A DNA stretch of 64,000 nt from Candidatus Fimenecus excrementavium (GCA_018712805.1 DVGI01000030.1:1-64000), one strand, 5' to 3'. Numbered from the stretch's first letter, positions 45,478 through 56,542 are shown. Numbers and translations: made by a program. The notes: a model not told the origin generated them from the sequence alone.

Positions 45478-46051
45478 TGTCCGTTGTTCCCCCAAAGACT
45501 TCAGAAATTTTTTCGCGCAGTGCAATAAAATCCGAAAGCGCGTCGGCTTTTTGCGCCGGATTGCGTAAAAGCGCCGCCGGGTGGTAAGTCCCCATTAAAT
45601 AACAGCCCTTGCGCTCATAAAACACGCCGTGTTCTTTCGTGACGCGAAAATCCTCGCGGATAATTTTCTGCGCGGCAATGCGCCCGAGACAGACGATGAT
45701 TTTCGGGCGGATGCGTTTTACCTGCTCGCGAAGCCAGTGTTCACAGCTTGCCTGTTCTTCGGGCTTCGGGTCGCGGTTGTGCGGCGGGCGGCATTTTACA
45801 ATGTTTGCGATATATACATTTTCTTCTCTCGAAAGCCCGATATGCGTAAGATATTTATCCAAAAGCTGACCGCCCCGCCCGACGAACGCTTCGCCGGTCA
45901 GGTCTTCGTTTTCGCCCGGACCTTCGCCGACAAACAAAATCTGTGCGTCCGGGTTGCCCGCGCCGAACACGACATTCGTCCGCGTTTCGCAAAGCGAACA
46001 GGCGCGGCACTGAAGGCAGTCCTCTTTCAATTTGGTAAAACTTTCGTACAT
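45458..46051 (-). CDS. Family 4 uracil-DNA glycosylase (Fe-S type)
   Basis: A 197-residue DNA-repair enzyme that removes uracil from DNA. The four Fe-S cysteines are seen at Cys14 and Cys17 (CLQCRACSLC gives further Cys nearby) and in the CRPPHNRDP and CEHWL phrases near 87-104. The active-site motif VGEGPGENEDLTGEAFVG is near residues 42-58 and the His-containing TYHPAALL motif near 156. It leads a two-gene unit with the GH13 enzyme (20-bp overlap) and is separated from gatB by a terminator. Confidence 0.94.
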   Translation of the reverse strand: MYESFTKLKEDCLQCRACSLCETRTNVVFGAGNPDAQILFVGEGPGENEDLTGEAFVGRGGQLLDKYLTHIGLSREENVYIANIVKCRPPHNRDPKPEEQASCEHWLREQVKRIRPKIIVCLGRIAAQKIIREDFRVTKEHGVFYERKGCYLMGTYHPAALLRNPAQKADALSDFIALREKISEVFGGTTDNGLYSV

Positions 46052-46071
46052 AAGACCCTCCGAAAGAATAC

Positions 46072-46101
46072 AAAACCCCTTAAAAGCGGACTTTCAAGGG
46101 G
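46072..46101 (-). terminator. Terminator after gatB
   Basis: On the minus strand CCCCTT and AAGGGG flank an inner AAAG/CTTT stem, followed by TTTT. It lies 14 nt after the gatB stop and just ahead of the UDG gene. Confidence 0.75.
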
Positions 46102-46114
46102 CATCGGGTAAAAA

Positions 46115-47545
46115 TCAGTCAAGCAGCTCGTGCAGCATTTTTTGCACTTCCTGCGCGGGCGCTTTGCCTTTGAGCGCGCGCATCGCCTGGCCCATAATAT
46201 AGCCCATCGCCTGCGTTTTGCCCGCTTTATATTCGGACACGCTCTTTTCGTTCGCCGCGATGACTTCTTCGAGCACGGGGCGAATTGCGCCAAGGTCGGT
46301 AATTTGCGCCAGGTTATTTTCTTGGACATAGCTTTCCGGGTCAACGCCGTCGGCGAACACCTTTTCGAGCACGGTTTTGCCGGTGCCGCGGTTGATTTTG
46401 CCGGATTTCACCATCTGAATGACCACCGCAAGTTTTTCCGGCGCAAGCGTCATATCTTCAGGCAATGTGCCGGTGTCATTGAGCAGTTTCATCACTTCGC
46501 CCATAATCCAGTTTGCGACATCTTTGGGGCTGTCGCAAAGTTTTACGGTCTCTTCAAACAGCGTGACAAACGCCATGTTCCCTGTGAGAATTTCGGTGTC
46601 ATATTCGGGAAGCCCCAGCTCTTCGCGGTAGCGCTGTTTTTTCTGCTCGGGCAGTTCCGGCATGCTTTCGCGGATTTCCTCAATCCGTGCGTCGGAAATT
46701 TCAATCGGCGGCAGGTCGGGTTCGGGGAAATATTTATAGTCCTGCGCGTCCTCTTTGGAGCGCATCGCGTAAGAATAGCCTTTGTTGTCGTCCCAGCGGC
46801 GGGTTTCCTGCACAACCGCTTCGCCGTCTTCCAAAAGGTCGATTTGGCGGCGGGATTCGTATGCAATCGCGCGGGCAATGGCGTGGAACGAGTTTAAGTT
46901 TTTCATTTCGGTGCGCGTGCCGAATTCCTTTTGCCCTTTGGGGCGGACGGAAAGGTTCACGTCGGCGCGCAAAGAACCTTCCTGCATTTTGCAGTCGGAA
47001 ACGCCGGTGAACTGTAAAATCGCGCGGAGTTTTTCGAGGTATTCTATCACTTCGTCAGCCGAACGGAAATCCGGCTCGGAGACAATTTCCAAAAGCGGCA
47101 CGCCGCAGCGGTTGTAGTCGACCAACGTGCAGTCCTCAAATTCGTCGTGAATGAGCTTGCCGGCGTCCTCTTCCATATGGATTTCGTGAATGCCGATTTT
47201 TTTCGGTTCGCCGTTTTCGCCTTTGACTTCAATATAGCCGTTGCGGCAAATCGGCAGATACAGCTGTGAAATCTGATAGGCTTTCGGCAAATCGGGGTAA
47301 AAATAGTTTTTGCGGTCAAATTTGGTTTTTTGCGTAATTTGGCAGTTGGTCGCAAGCCCCGTGCGCACGGCAAATTCCACCACGCGCTCGTTTAAAAGCG
47401 GCAAAGTGCCCGGCATGCCGGAGCAGATTTCGCAAACGTGCGTGTTGGGCTCGCTGCCGAACGCGGTCGAGCAGCCGCAGAAAATTTTGGTTTTGGTGGC
47501 AAGCTCGGTGTGGACTTCAAGCCCCATTACAATTTCCCATTCCAT
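46115..47545 (-). CDS. gatB: Asp/Glu-tRNA amidotransferase subunit B
   Basis: A 476-residue subunit of the GatCAB complex, which converts misacylated Glu-tRNA-Gln and Asp-tRNA-Asn to the cognate amides. The N-terminal EIVMGLEVHTELATKTKIFCGC contains the first zinc cysteines, and the DYNRCGVPLLEIVSEPD motif near 135-151 is the kinase-like core. The C-terminal YqeY/tail domain (about 330-476) binds the tRNA. It is third in the operon gatC-gatA-gatB, 13 bp after gatA. Confidence 0.97.
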   Translation of the reverse strand: MEWEIVMGLEVHTELATKTKIFCGCSTAFGSEPNTHVCEICSGMPGTLPLLNERVVEFAVRTGLATNCQITQKTKFDRKNYFYPDLPKAYQISQLYLPICRNGYIEVKGENGEPKKIGIHEIHMEEDAGKLIHDEFEDCTLVDYNRCGVPLLEIVSEPDFRSADEVIEYLEKLRAILQFTGVSDCKMQEGSLRADVNLSVRPKGQKEFGTRTEMKNLNSFHAIARAIAYESRRQIDLLEDGEAVVQETRRWDDNKGYSYAMRSKEDAQDYKYFPEPDLPPIEISDARIEEIRESMPELPEQKKQRYREELGLPEYDTEILTGNMAFVTLFEETVKLCDSPKDVANWIMGEVMKLLNDTGTLPEDMTLAPEKLAVVIQMVKSGKINRGTGKTVLEKVFADGVDPESYVQENNLAQITDLGAIRPVLEEVIAANEKSVSEYKAGKTQAMGYIMGQAMRALKGKAPAQEVQKMLHELLD

Positions 47546-47558
47546 TGTGCTCGCCTCC

Positions 47559-49022
47559 TTATTCCGCTTTCGGCGACTGCTTGTGGAAGTCGGTCACCGA
47601 TTGATATGCTTTCGCCGCCGCGAGGATTTCCGCTTCGCAGAACGGCTTGCCGATAAGCTGCATGCCGACGGGAAGCCCCTCGCTGTCAAACCCGCAGGGA
47701 ATCGCCATGCTCGGCACGCCCGCGATGTTAATCATGACGGTGTAAATGTCGCCGAGATACATTTTCAACGGGTCCGAAAGGCTTTCGCCGATTTTCAGCG
47801 CCGTGGTGGGCGCGACGGGCCCTAACAGCATATCGTAGGTTTCAAAGGCGTCGAAAAACGCCTGCTGAATCAATTTTTTTGCTTTGAGCGCTTTGTTGTA
47901 ATAAGCGTCGTAATAGCCCGAGGACAACACGAAGTTGCCGAGCATGATGCGGCGTTTGACCTCCATGCCGAAGCCTTCGGAACGCGACTTGATGTAAGTT
48001 TCCATCAGGTTTTCGGCGTTCGGGCTCTTATAGCCGTATTTAATCCCGTCATAGCGCGAAAGGTTCGAGCACGCTTCGGCGCAGGCGATGATGTAATACG
48101 CCGGAATGGCATAGCGGACAATCGGCATCGGAAACGTCTCAACCACAGCGCCGAGCTTTTTATATGCTTCGGCGGCGGCAAGCACAGCCGCTTTCACTTC
48201 GGGGGCAATGCCCTCGTCGAGATAATCTTCGGGAATACCGATTTTTTTGCCGGCGATTTCACCTTTCAGCGCTTTTTCCAAGTCAAATTTCGGGTTAACC
48301 ATCGACGTGCCGTCTTTTTCGTCTTTGCCTTCTATGAGCGAAAACAGCGCGGCGCAGTCGTCCGCGGTTCTGCCAAACGGCCCGATTTGGTCAAGTGATG
48401 ACGCATAAGCGACAAGCCCGTAACGCGAAACCGCGCCGTAGGTGGGTTTTAAGCCGCACACGCCGCAAAAAGACGCCGGCTGACGGATAGACCCGCCGGT
48501 GTCGGAGCCCAAAGCAACGGGCGCGAGCTTTGCCGCAACGGCGGCCGCCGCACCGCCCGAAGAGCCGCCGGGTACGCGGTCGGTGTTCCACGGGTTGTGG
48601 GTAACGCCTGTCGCGGACGTTTCGGTCGTGCTGCCCATGGCGAACTCGTCCATGTTAAGCTTGCCGAGCATCACAAGCCCGGCGTCGCGAAGCCGGCGAA
48701 TGACGGTTGCGTCGTAAGTCGGCACAAAATTTTCCAAAATTTTTGACGAACAGGTCGTTTTAACCCCTTTGGTGCAGATGTTGTCTTTTATGCCGATCGG
48801 CACACCGGCAAGGGGAGAGGTGTAAACGCCTTCGTCAATGCCTTTCTGCACCTCGTCCGCCCGGCGAAGCGCCTCTTCGCGGCAGACGGTGTTATAGCAG
48901 TGGTAAGCCCCGTCGCGCTTCTCGATCGCATCTAAAAAGCTTTCCGTAGCTTCGCGCACGGAGACTTCCCCGGCTTTTATCGCGCTTGCAAGTTCGAGCG
49001 CGGTCATATCGGTAATTTGCAT
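47559..49022 (-). CDS. gatA: Asp/Glu-tRNA amidotransferase subunit A
   Basis: A 487-residue amidase-signature enzyme that releases ammonia from glutamine for the GatCAB reaction. The catalytic Lys is in GVPIGIKDN (near 75), the cis-Ser and nucleophile Ser in GGSSGGAAAAVAA and GSDTGGSIRQPASFCG (near 150-185). Full length. It lies 18 bp after gatC and 13 bp before gatB, so the three subunits are made from one transcript. Confidence 0.98.
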   Translation of the reverse strand: MQITDMTALELASAIKAGEVSVREATESFLDAIEKRDGAYHCYNTVCREEALRRADEVQKGIDEGVYTSPLAGVPIGIKDNICTKGVKTTCSSKILENFVPTYDATVIRRLRDAGLVMLGKLNMDEFAMGSTTETSATGVTHNPWNTDRVPGGSSGGAAAAVAAKLAPVALGSDTGGSIRQPASFCGVCGLKPTYGAVSRYGLVAYASSLDQIGPFGRTADDCAALFSLIEGKDEKDGTSMVNPKFDLEKALKGEIAGKKIGIPEDYLDEGIAPEVKAAVLAAAEAYKKLGAVVETFPMPIVRYAIPAYYIIACAEACSNLSRYDGIKYGYKSPNAENLMETYIKSRSEGFGMEVKRRIMLGNFVLSSGYYDAYYNKALKAKKLIQQAFFDAFETYDMLLGPVAPTTALKIGESLSDPLKMYLGDIYTVMINIAGVPSMAIPCGFDSEGLPVGMQLIGKPFCEAEILAAAKAYQSVTDFHKQSPKAE

Positions 49023-49040
49023 CGTGACAGCCTCCTCCTT

Positions 49041-49328
49041 TTATTCCACCGTTTTCGGCACGACAAAACAGCCGTCCTTTTGTTCCGGTGCGTTACTGAG
49101 GATTGCCTCGACCTGCGGCGCGTTGGTCACCTCGTCGCGGCGCATGACGTTTGCCACGGGGAACGAGTGCGACGCGGGTTCCACGCCGTCGGTATTCAGT
49201 TCGTTTAAGGTGTCAATATAAGTCAAAATATCCTGCAAGTCCTTTTCGGACGCGGTCCGCTGTTCCTCAGAAAGCTCGATTCGCCCGAGCTTTTCGAGAT
49301 ACATCACCAAATCTCTGTCGATTTGCAT
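49041..49328 (-). CDS. gatC: Asp/Glu-tRNA amidotransferase subunit C
   Basis: A 95-residue subunit that wraps around GatA and GatB and stabilises the complex. It shows the usual LEKLGRIELSEEQ start, the ILTYIDTLNELNTDGVEP centre and the RRDEV ... NAPEQKDGCFVVPKTVE end. First gene of the operon, 17 bp downstream of dapL. Confidence 0.96.
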   Translation of the reverse strand: MQIDRDLVMYLEKLGRIELSEEQRTASEKDLQDILTYIDTLNELNTDGVEPASHSFPVANVMRRDEVTNAPQVEAILSNAPEQKDGCFVVPKTVE

Positions 49329-49345
49329 TTGCTTCCTCCGAATGC

Positions 49346-50566
49346 TTATTTTTTGAAATAGGCTTTAATGCGCGCCACAGCCTTTTCGGTGTTTTCCGCC
49401 GAGCCGAACGCGGTCAGGCGGAAATAGCCCTCGCCGGAGGGACCGAAGCCCTCGCCGGGCGTGCCGACGACCTGCAGTTCGTTTAACAGCAAATCAAAGA
49501 ATTCCCAAGAGCCCATGCCGTCGGGCGTTTTCAGCCAAATGTAAGGGGAGTTGACCGCGCCGTAAACGGTAAAACCGCAGTCGCGAAGGCCCTCGTAAAT
49601 GACTTTTGCGTTCTTCTGATAATAAGCGATTGTGTCGCGGATTTGCTGTTTGCCTTCTTCTGTGTAGCAAGCGGCGGCCGCGCGCTGGGTGATATAGGAA
49701 ACGCCGTTGAATTTGGTCGCCTGTCTGCGCGCCCAAAGGGGATTTAACTCCACGCCGTTTGCTTTGAGCGCATGGGGCACGACGGTGTAGCCACAGCGCA
49801 CGCCGGTAAAGCCGGCGGTTTTCGAAAAGCTCTTGAATTCAATCGCGCAGGTTTTTGCGCCCGGGATTTCATAAATCGTGTGGGGGACGTCGTCTTCGGT
49901 GATGAACGCTTCATACGCCGCGTCAAACAAAATCACCGCGCCCTCGCGGTTCGCGTAATCGACCCATTTCTGAAGCTCCGCACGGCTCGCGGTCATGCCG
50001 GTCGGGTTGTTCGGGAAGCATAGATAAATAATATCTACGTGGGCGTCAGGCAGCGCCGGCAGGAAGTTGTTTTCCGCCGTGCAGGGCATATAATAGATGT
50101 TTGTAAAGCCGTGTTCGGTGGGGTCACCCGCACGGCCGGACATAACGTTCGTGTCTACATAAACCGGATAAACCGGGTCGCAGACCGCGACTTTGTTATC
50201 TTCTGCGAAAATATCGCCGATGTTGCCGCAGTCGCTCTTCGCGCCGTCGGAAACAAAGATTTCGGTGGTTTCAAGCTCCACGCCGTGGGCGCGGTAGTCG
50301 TTTTCCAAAATCGCTTGAAGCAAAAAATCCTGACCGTATTCCGGCGGATAGCCGTGGAACGTTTCGGCGTGCGCCATTTCTTCGACCGCTTTGTGCATCG
50401 CGTCAATGACCGCGGGCGCCAACGGACGCGTTACGTCGCCGATACCGAGGCTGATGATTTCGCCGGCCTTTTCGGGGTGCGCCTCTTTGTATTCGCGCAC
50501 CTTACGGGCAATGCCCGAAAACAGGTAGCTGCTTTTGATTTTCAAAAAGTTTTCGTTGACTTTCAT
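49346..50566 (-). CDS. dapL: LL-diaminopimelate aminotransferase
   Basis: A 406-residue PLP enzyme that converts tetrahydrodipicolinate and glutamate directly to LL-diaminopimelate, bypassing the acylated route. The fold-type-I features are [10 protein letters not shown] near 105, [11 protein letters not shown] near 190, and the PLP lysine in [15 protein letters not shown] near 240. The EYGQD...R and NxN features fit DapL over other aspartate aminotransferases. It lies downstream of dapF (60 bp), which acts next in the lysine/peptidoglycan pathway. Confidence 0.95.
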   Translation of the reverse strand: MKVNENFLKIKSSYLFSGIARKVREYKEAHPEKAGEIISLGIGDVTRPLAPAVIDAMHKAVEEMAHAETFHGYPPEYGQDFLLQAILENDYRAHGVELETTEIFVSDGAKSDCGNIGDIFAEDNKVAVCDPVYPVYVDTNVMSGRAGDPTEHGFTNIYYMPCTAENNFLPALPDAHVDIIYLCFPNNPTGMTASRAELQKWVDYANREGAVILFDAAYEAFITEDDVPHTIYEIPGAKTCAIEFKSFSKTAGFTGVRCGYTVVPHALKANGVELNPLWARRQATKFNGVSYITQRAAAACYTEEGKQQIRDTIAYYQKNAKVIYEGLRDCGFTVYGAVNSPYIWLKTPDGMGSWEFFDLLLNELQVVGTPGEGFGPSGEGYFRLTAFGSAENTEKAVARIKAYFKK

Positions 50567-50626
50567 GGTTTTCCTCCTTGGCGGCGCAAAGGCGCGCCTT
50601 TTTTCTATTCTTTAAAAGCCTTCGCT

Positions 50627-51463
50627 TTAGATTTCGATTTCACCGGTGCAAACCACCGCCGCGGGCCCCGTCATAAAGACGTCGCCGCCGTCAGTCCACT
50701 CGATTTTCAGCGTGCCGCCCAAAAGCCGGACGGTGATTTCTTCGCCGCGCGGGCAGTAGCCGTTTAACACCGCCGCCACGACCGACGCGCAAGCGCCCGT
50801 GCCGCAGGCGAGCGTTTCGCCCGAACCGCGTTCCCACACGCGCATTTCGAGGGCATTTTCGGAAAGCACCTTGACAAATTCGGTGTTGATGCGTTCGGGG
50901 AACATCGGGTGGTTTTCAAACTGCGGGCCGATGTCGCGAAGCGGCAGGTTTTTTACCGCATCACAGAACACAACACAGTGGGGGTTGCCCATTGAAACGC
51001 AGGTGACTTCTGTCTCTTTTTCGCCGACAGTTAATTTTTGTCTAACAACCGTATCACCGTCGAATTTGGTCGGAATTTCGCGCCCGGCAAGCACCGGCGC
51101 GCCCATATTGACCCTTGCGGCAACAACTTTGCCGTTCTCAACGGTCACTTTAATATATTTTATCCCGCTGCGGGTTTCCAATGCAATTTCCCGCTTGTCG
51201 GTCATGTGGTTGTCATACACATATTTCGCAACACAGCGCGTCGCGTTGCCGCACATTTGGGCGCACGAGCCGTCCGCGTTGTAAATGTCCATAAAGAAAT
51301 CGGCTTTTTGAGACGGGCAGATAAGCACTAACCCGTCCGCGCCGATGCCGAAGTGCCGGTCGCTGACCTTAATCGCCGTCGCGGCGGGGTCTTTGACCGT
51401 TTCTTCAAAACAGTTGACATAAATATAATCGTTGCCTGCACCCTGCATTTTGGTAAAACGCAT
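50627..51463 (-). CDS. dapF: Diaminopimelate epimerase
   Basis: A 278-residue cofactor-independent epimerase that turns LL- into meso-diaminopimelate. The two catalytic cysteines are in ADGSCAQMCGNATRC (near 72-86) and ACGTGACASVVAAVLN (near 219-234). The start at 51463 has GGGAGG at good spacing; the longer frame upstream overlaps the ANTAR gene and is rejected. It forms a pathway pair with dapL. Confidence 0.96.
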   Translation of the reverse strand: MRFTKMQGAGNDYIYVNCFEETVKDPAATAIKVSDRHFGIGADGLVLICPSQKADFFMDIYNADGSCAQMCGNATRCVAKYVYDNHMTDKREIALETRSGIKYIKVTVENGKVVAARVNMGAPVLAGREIPTKFDGDTVVRQKLTVGEKETEVTCVSMGNPHCVVFCDAVKNLPLRDIGPQFENHPMFPERINTEFVKVLSENALEMRVWERGSGETLACGTGACASVVAAVLNGYCPRGEEITVRLLGGTLKIEWTDGGDVFMTGPAAVVCTGEIEI

Positions 51464-51485
51464 TTGGTTCGCCTCCCAGAAAATT

Positions 51486-52013
51486 TTATTCATCTAACAC
51501 CAGCCGGGCGACTTCGGTGAGCTTCATCCCGGTTTCCATGGAACGGCGCTGTAAAAGGCGGTGCGCCTCGCGTTCGGAAACGGCGTGACGCTCCATTAAG
51601 CGCACTTTCGCCTCGCGCAAAAGGGATTCTTCTTCCTCTTTTCTCTCGCGGCGCGGCCGGACGGTTTCGGCGCCGGTCGCCGCAAGCATGCGCACGGTGT
51701 CGCAAAGTTCCGCACGGCCGATGGGGCTGAACAGCGGCACCAAATTGCCGCAAAAGCCCGACGGCGATTCGCCGGAGTGCAAAAGCCACACCACGTCAAA
51801 GCCGTTCGGCAGCAGTTTTGCGAGCCGCACGGGCGGCATATTGTCGGAAAGTTTCCCGCAAACCACGACGGCGTCGGGCCGGATGCTCGCATATTGGAGC
51901 ACCTCAGCACCCGACGCACAAATGCAGTTTGAAAATATCTGAGCGCTTTGCAGAACGCTTCGCACGCGCTCTGCGGCGCGGGGGTTTTTGCTCGCGATGA
52001 TAACATCTCTCAT
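51486..52013 (-). CDS. ANTAR-domain protein with degenerate receiver
   Basis: A 175-residue protein. Residues 1-110 look like a receiver-type fold but lack the usual acidic pocket and phospho-Asp environment. Residues 115-172 form an ANTAR RNA-binding domain (AKxRLMERHAVSEREAHRLLQRRSMETGMKLTEVARLVL, quoted as pattern). ANTAR proteins bind paired hairpins in nascent mRNA leaders to prevent termination, often in nitrogen metabolism. Its target is unknown. It lies 22 bp upstream of dapF and 61 bp downstream of glyA. Confidence 0.85.
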   Translation of the reverse strand: MRDVIIASKNPRAAERVRSVLQSAQIFSNCICASGAEVLQYASIRPDAVVVCGKLSDNMPPVRLAKLLPNGFDVVWLLHSGESPSGFCGNLVPLFSPIGRAELCDTVRMLAATGAETVRPRRERKEEEESLLREAKVRLMERHAVSEREAHRLLQRRSMETGMKLTEVARLVLDE

Positions 52014-52074
52014 GCTTTCCGCCCCCTGAAAGCGACCTGCCTTTCTTTTTCCGCCTTGCAGTTACAGGGAATTT

Positions 52075-53328
52075 TTATTCATACAAGGGGTGTTTTTTGC
52101 AAATTTCGGTTACGCCCGCGCGAATCGCGTCTGCCTGCGCTTCGAAATCGGTCGCGGCAAGTGTGATGAATTCGGCGACTTTGTCCATATCCTCGGTCGT
52201 GAGCCCTCTGGTCGTGACCGCCGGGGTGCCCAAACGCACGCCGCTTGTGACGAACGGCTTTTCGGGGTCGTTCGGAATGGCGTTTTTGTTGACGGTGATA
52301 TACACTTCGTCGAGTCTGTGCTCGAGTTCTTTGCCCGTGATGCCGGTGGAGCGAAGGTCAACGAGCATCAAGTGGTTGTCGCTGCCGCCGGAGACCAGCT
52401 GAATCCCGCGTTTTAACAGCCCGTTTGCAAGCGCCTGGCAGTTGTCAAGCACCGCCTGCTGATAGGTTTTGAATTCCGGTTTGAGCGCTTCGCCCAAGCA
52501 CACGGCTTTGCCGGCGATGATGTGCATCAGCGGGCCGCCCTGCGTGCCGGGGAAAATCGCCTTGTTGATTTTCTTCGCCATTTCTTCGTCGTTGCAAAGA
52601 ATCAAGCCGCCGCGCGGACCGCGCAGGGTTTTGTGCGTCGTGGTGGTGACCACGTCAGCATAAGGCACGGGCGAGGGGTGAAGCCCCGCCGCGACAAGCC
52701 CCGCGATATGCGCCATATCTACCATAAAATATGCGCCGACTTCTTTGGCTATTTCAGAAATGCGTTTAAAATCGATGATGCGCGGATACGCGGAAGCGCC
52801 CGCAACAATCAATTTCGGCCGGCATTCTTTGGCTTTCTTTTCAAATTCATCATAATCAATATAGCCGTCGGCATTTACGCCGTAGGGGACAAAGTGGAAA
52901 TATTTGCCCGACATATTGACCGGCGAGCCGTGGGTCAAGTGACCGCCTTCGGCAAGGTTCATGCCCATTACGGTGTCGCCGGGCTGAATCATTGCGAAAT
53001 AAGCCGCCATGTTCGCCTGCGCGCCGGAGTGGGGCTGGACGTTGGCGAAGTTCGCGCCGAACAGCTTTTTGGCGCGGTCAATCGCGATGTCCTCGACCAA
53101 ATCGACACATTCACAGCCGCCGTAATAGCGCTTGCCGGAATAGCCTTCGGCATATTTGTTGGTCAGCACGCTGCCCATTGCCGCCATAACGGCCGGGGAA
53201 ACGATGTTTTCGCTGGCGATCAGTTCCAAATTTCTGCGCTGGCGGGCAAGTTCTTTGTTCATCGCCTCGCCGACAGCCGGGTCATATTTTGTAACAAACC
53301 CGATGGTGTCCATTAAATCTGCGTACAT
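52075..53328 (-). CDS. glyA: Serine hydroxymethyltransferase
   Basis: A 417-residue PLP enzyme that interconverts serine and glycine and loads THF with a one-carbon unit, feeding FolD. The PLP lysine is in [16 protein letters not shown] near residue 232, and [19 protein letters not shown] (near 36-54) and [15 protein letters not shown] (near 59-73) are classic SHMT motifs. AAAGGAG ribosome binding site. It follows guaB by 56 bp on the same strand. Confidence 0.98.
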   Translation of the reverse strand: MYADLMDTIGFVTKYDPAVGEAMNKELARQRRNLELIASENIVSPAVMAAMGSVLTNKYAEGYSGKRYYGGCECVDLVEDIAIDRAKKLFGANFANVQPHSGAQANMAAYFAMIQPGDTVMGMNLAEGGHLTHGSPVNMSGKYFHFVPYGVNADGYIDYDEFEKKAKECRPKLIVAGASAYPRIIDFKRISEIAKEVGAYFMVDMAHIAGLVAAGLHPSPVPYADVVTTTTHKTLRGPRGGLILCNDEEMAKKINKAIFPGTQGGPLMHIIAGKAVCLGEALKPEFKTYQQAVLDNCQALANGLLKRGIQLVSGGSDNHLMLVDLRSTGITGKELEHRLDEVYITVNKNAIPNDPEKPFVTSGVRLGTPAVTTRGLTTEDMDKVAEFITLAATDFEAQADAIRAGVTEICKKHPLYE

Positions 53329-53384
53329 GTTGTTGCTCCTTTATGTAAATAAAAATAGGTTGTCCGCCCCAAAGGGCTTTAAAA

Positions 53385-54872
<1,488 letters not shown>

Positions 54873-54881
54873 TTATCTATC

Positions 54882-54911
54882 ATTATACCATTGAAAACGC
54901 CCGTTTTTCAA
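54882..54911 (-). promoter_or_regulatory. Promoter of guaB
   Basis: On the minus strand TTGAAA and a perfect TATAAT are 18 bp apart, about 33 bp before the start codon. Confidence 0.8.
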
Positions 54912-54923
54912 TAGATATTTAAG

Positions 54924-54954
54924 AAAAAACACCCGTCCGCGGACAGGTGTTTTT
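54924..54954 (-). terminator. Terminator of the Mrp gene
   Basis: AAAAACACCTGTCC and GGACGGGTGTTTTTT (one mismatch-type G-T, tight loop) lie 12 nt after the Mrp stop, with a T-run on the minus strand. Confidence 0.88.
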
Positions 54955-54966
54955 GTGTTAATTGAC

Positions 54967-55779
54967 TTATTTCGGCAAATTGTCGACAATCGCGTTGAAT
55001 TTGTCGGTATCGGCAAGTTCCACGGCGCCTTTGTCAACCAGCGCGGCGGTTTTCGGCTCAATCGGCAGCCGCGCGAGCACCGGCACGCCGAGTTCTTTCG
55101 CGGCTTCGTCAATTTTGCTCTCGCCGAAAATCGGATACTGCTTTTTGCAGTCCGGGCACTCAAAATAGCTCATGTTTTCAACAAGCCCCAAAACCGGAAT
55201 GTTCATCATTTTCGCCATGTTATAGGCTTTTTTGACAATCATTTGGACCAAATCCTGGGGCGTGGTGACAATGATAATCCCGTCAAGCGGCAGGCTTTGG
55301 AACACCGTCAGCGGCACGTCGCCGGTTCCGGGCGGCATATCGACGAACATATAGTCAATATCGCCCCAAATGACCTCCTGCCAAAACTGATTGATCATGC
55401 CGGAAATGACCGGGCCGCGCCAAATGACCGGGGCGTCCTCTTTTTCGAGCAGCAAATTCACGCTCATTACGCGAATGCCCATTTTGGTTTCCATCGGGAA
55501 AATCCCGCTTTCGTCGCCCTGGGCACGGTCGTGCAGCCCGAACGCTTTGGGAATCGACGGGCCGGTGATGTCAGCGTCTAAAATGGCGGTCTGAAAACCT
55601 TTCGACTGCGCCGCGACCGCGAGCAGGGAGGTCACAAGGCTTTTGCCGACGCCGCCTTTGCCGCTGACCACGCCGATGACGTGTTTAATCGTGCTGTACT
55701 CGTTCGGCGGCAGGAGCATATCTCTTTTTTCACAGTTCTGCGAACAGGAAGCGCAGTTTTCCGAACAACTTTCACTCAT
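54967..55779 (-). CDS. Mrp/NBP35 family ATP-binding Fe-S carrier
   Basis: A 270-residue P-loop protein that carries and transfers Fe-S clusters. The deviant Walker A is GKGGVGKS (near 40-47), DADITGPS is near 68-75, and the CxxC that binds the bridging cluster is in YFECPDCKKQ near 213-222. The first 16 residues carry four cysteines (CSENCASCSQNC), an NBP35-like N-terminal cluster motif that many bacterial Mrp proteins lack. It lies between tadA and guaB on the same strand. Confidence 0.94.
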   Translation of the reverse strand: MSESCSENCASCSQNCEKRDMLLPPNEYSTIKHVIGVVSGKGGVGKSLVTSLLAVAAQSKGFQTAILDADITGPSIPKAFGLHDRAQGDESGIFPMETKMGIRVMSVNLLLEKEDAPVIWRGPVISGMINQFWQEVIWGDIDYMFVDMPPGTGDVPLTVFQSLPLDGIIIVTTPQDLVQMIVKKAYNMAKMMNIPVLGLVENMSYFECPDCKKQYPIFGESKIDEAAKELGVPVLARLPIEPKTAALVDKGAVELADTDKFNAIVDNLPK

Positions 55780-55832
55780 GTTTCTTTCCTCTTTCTTTGG
55801 GTTGGATTTATTGTTCTGCTTTTTTTGCAGAT

Positions 55833-56312
55833 TTATGCTTGATTTTTGGCGGTTTTCGCTTCTTTGCTTTTGCGCAGATCACGGAAAAACGACGTTAACA
55901 GTTCGGCGCATTCTTCGCCGAGCACGCCGCCTTCTGCTGCCGGAATATAGGTAAACGGATAGGAAAACATTTGCATCACGCTTTCGACCGCGCCGTTTTT
56001 CGGGTCGCGCGCGCCGTAGGTCACTTTTTGCAGCCGCGCGTTGAGAATCGCCCCCGCGCACATCGGGCAGGGCTCAAGCGTCACATAAAGCTCACATTCC
56101 CAAAGCCGCCAGCCGTGAAGCGCGCGGCACGCTTTGTCAATCGCCTCAATTTCCGCGTGGCACAGCGCATTTTTGTCCAGTTCACGGCGGTTTCGGCCGG
56201 TCGCGATGATTTCGCCGTTTTTCACGACAGCCGCGCCCACGGGCACTTCGCCCTCGGCGGCGCTTTCTTTGGCAAGCGCAATGCACTGCCGCATAATTTC
56301 GGTTTTGTCCAT
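55833..56312 (-). CDS. tadA: tRNA-specific adenosine deaminase TadA
   Basis: A 159-residue zinc enzyme that makes inosine at wobble position 34 of tRNA-Arg(ACG). The catalytic HAEIEAI (His and Glu) is near residues 53-59 and PCPMCAGAI near 82-90 supplies the zinc cysteines. The ribosome binding site AAGGAGG sits directly against an intergenic repeat (GTGCCGCCGGGCAC), so any tadA promoter must lie inside the repeat array or far upstream. Confidence 0.95.
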   Translation of the reverse strand: MDKTEIMRQCIALAKESAAEGEVPVGAAVVKNGEIIATGRNRRELDKNALCHAEIEAIDKACRALHGWRLWECELYVTLEPCPMCAGAILNARLQKVTYGARDPKNGAVESVMQMFSYPFTYIPAAEGGVLGEECAELLTSFFRDLRKSKEAKTAKNQA

Positions 56313-56509
56313 AAGTGCCTCCTTGTGCCGCCGGGCACACCGAATCGCGTAGGTAGTTTGCGATTGTCTTTACTTCCTAAGGCCGGTATCGGCTTTGCAC
56401 AAATTGTAGCACGGTGCCGCCGGCGCGTGCCAACGCGCAGTGAATCGCGTAGGTAGTTTGCAATTATCTTTACTTCCTAAGGCCGGTAGCGGTTTCGCTG
56501 TATTCTTCC

Positions 56510-56535
56510 GGGCGAGGTTCCACCCTCGCCCCTAC
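56510..56535 (-). repeat. GTAG-hairpin (REP-like) element
   Basis: On the minus strand GTAG is followed without gap by GGGCGAGG-GTGGAA-CCTCGCCC, a perfect 8-bp stem with a 6-nt loop. Confidence 0.85.
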
Positions 56536-56542
56536 GGTTTGA

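Noticed and set aside
50567-50626. GGCGCGCC palindrome with T-run between dapL and dapF as a terminator
   Set aside because: The T-run is on the plus strand, whereas both genes are on the minus strand, so it would not end their transcript.
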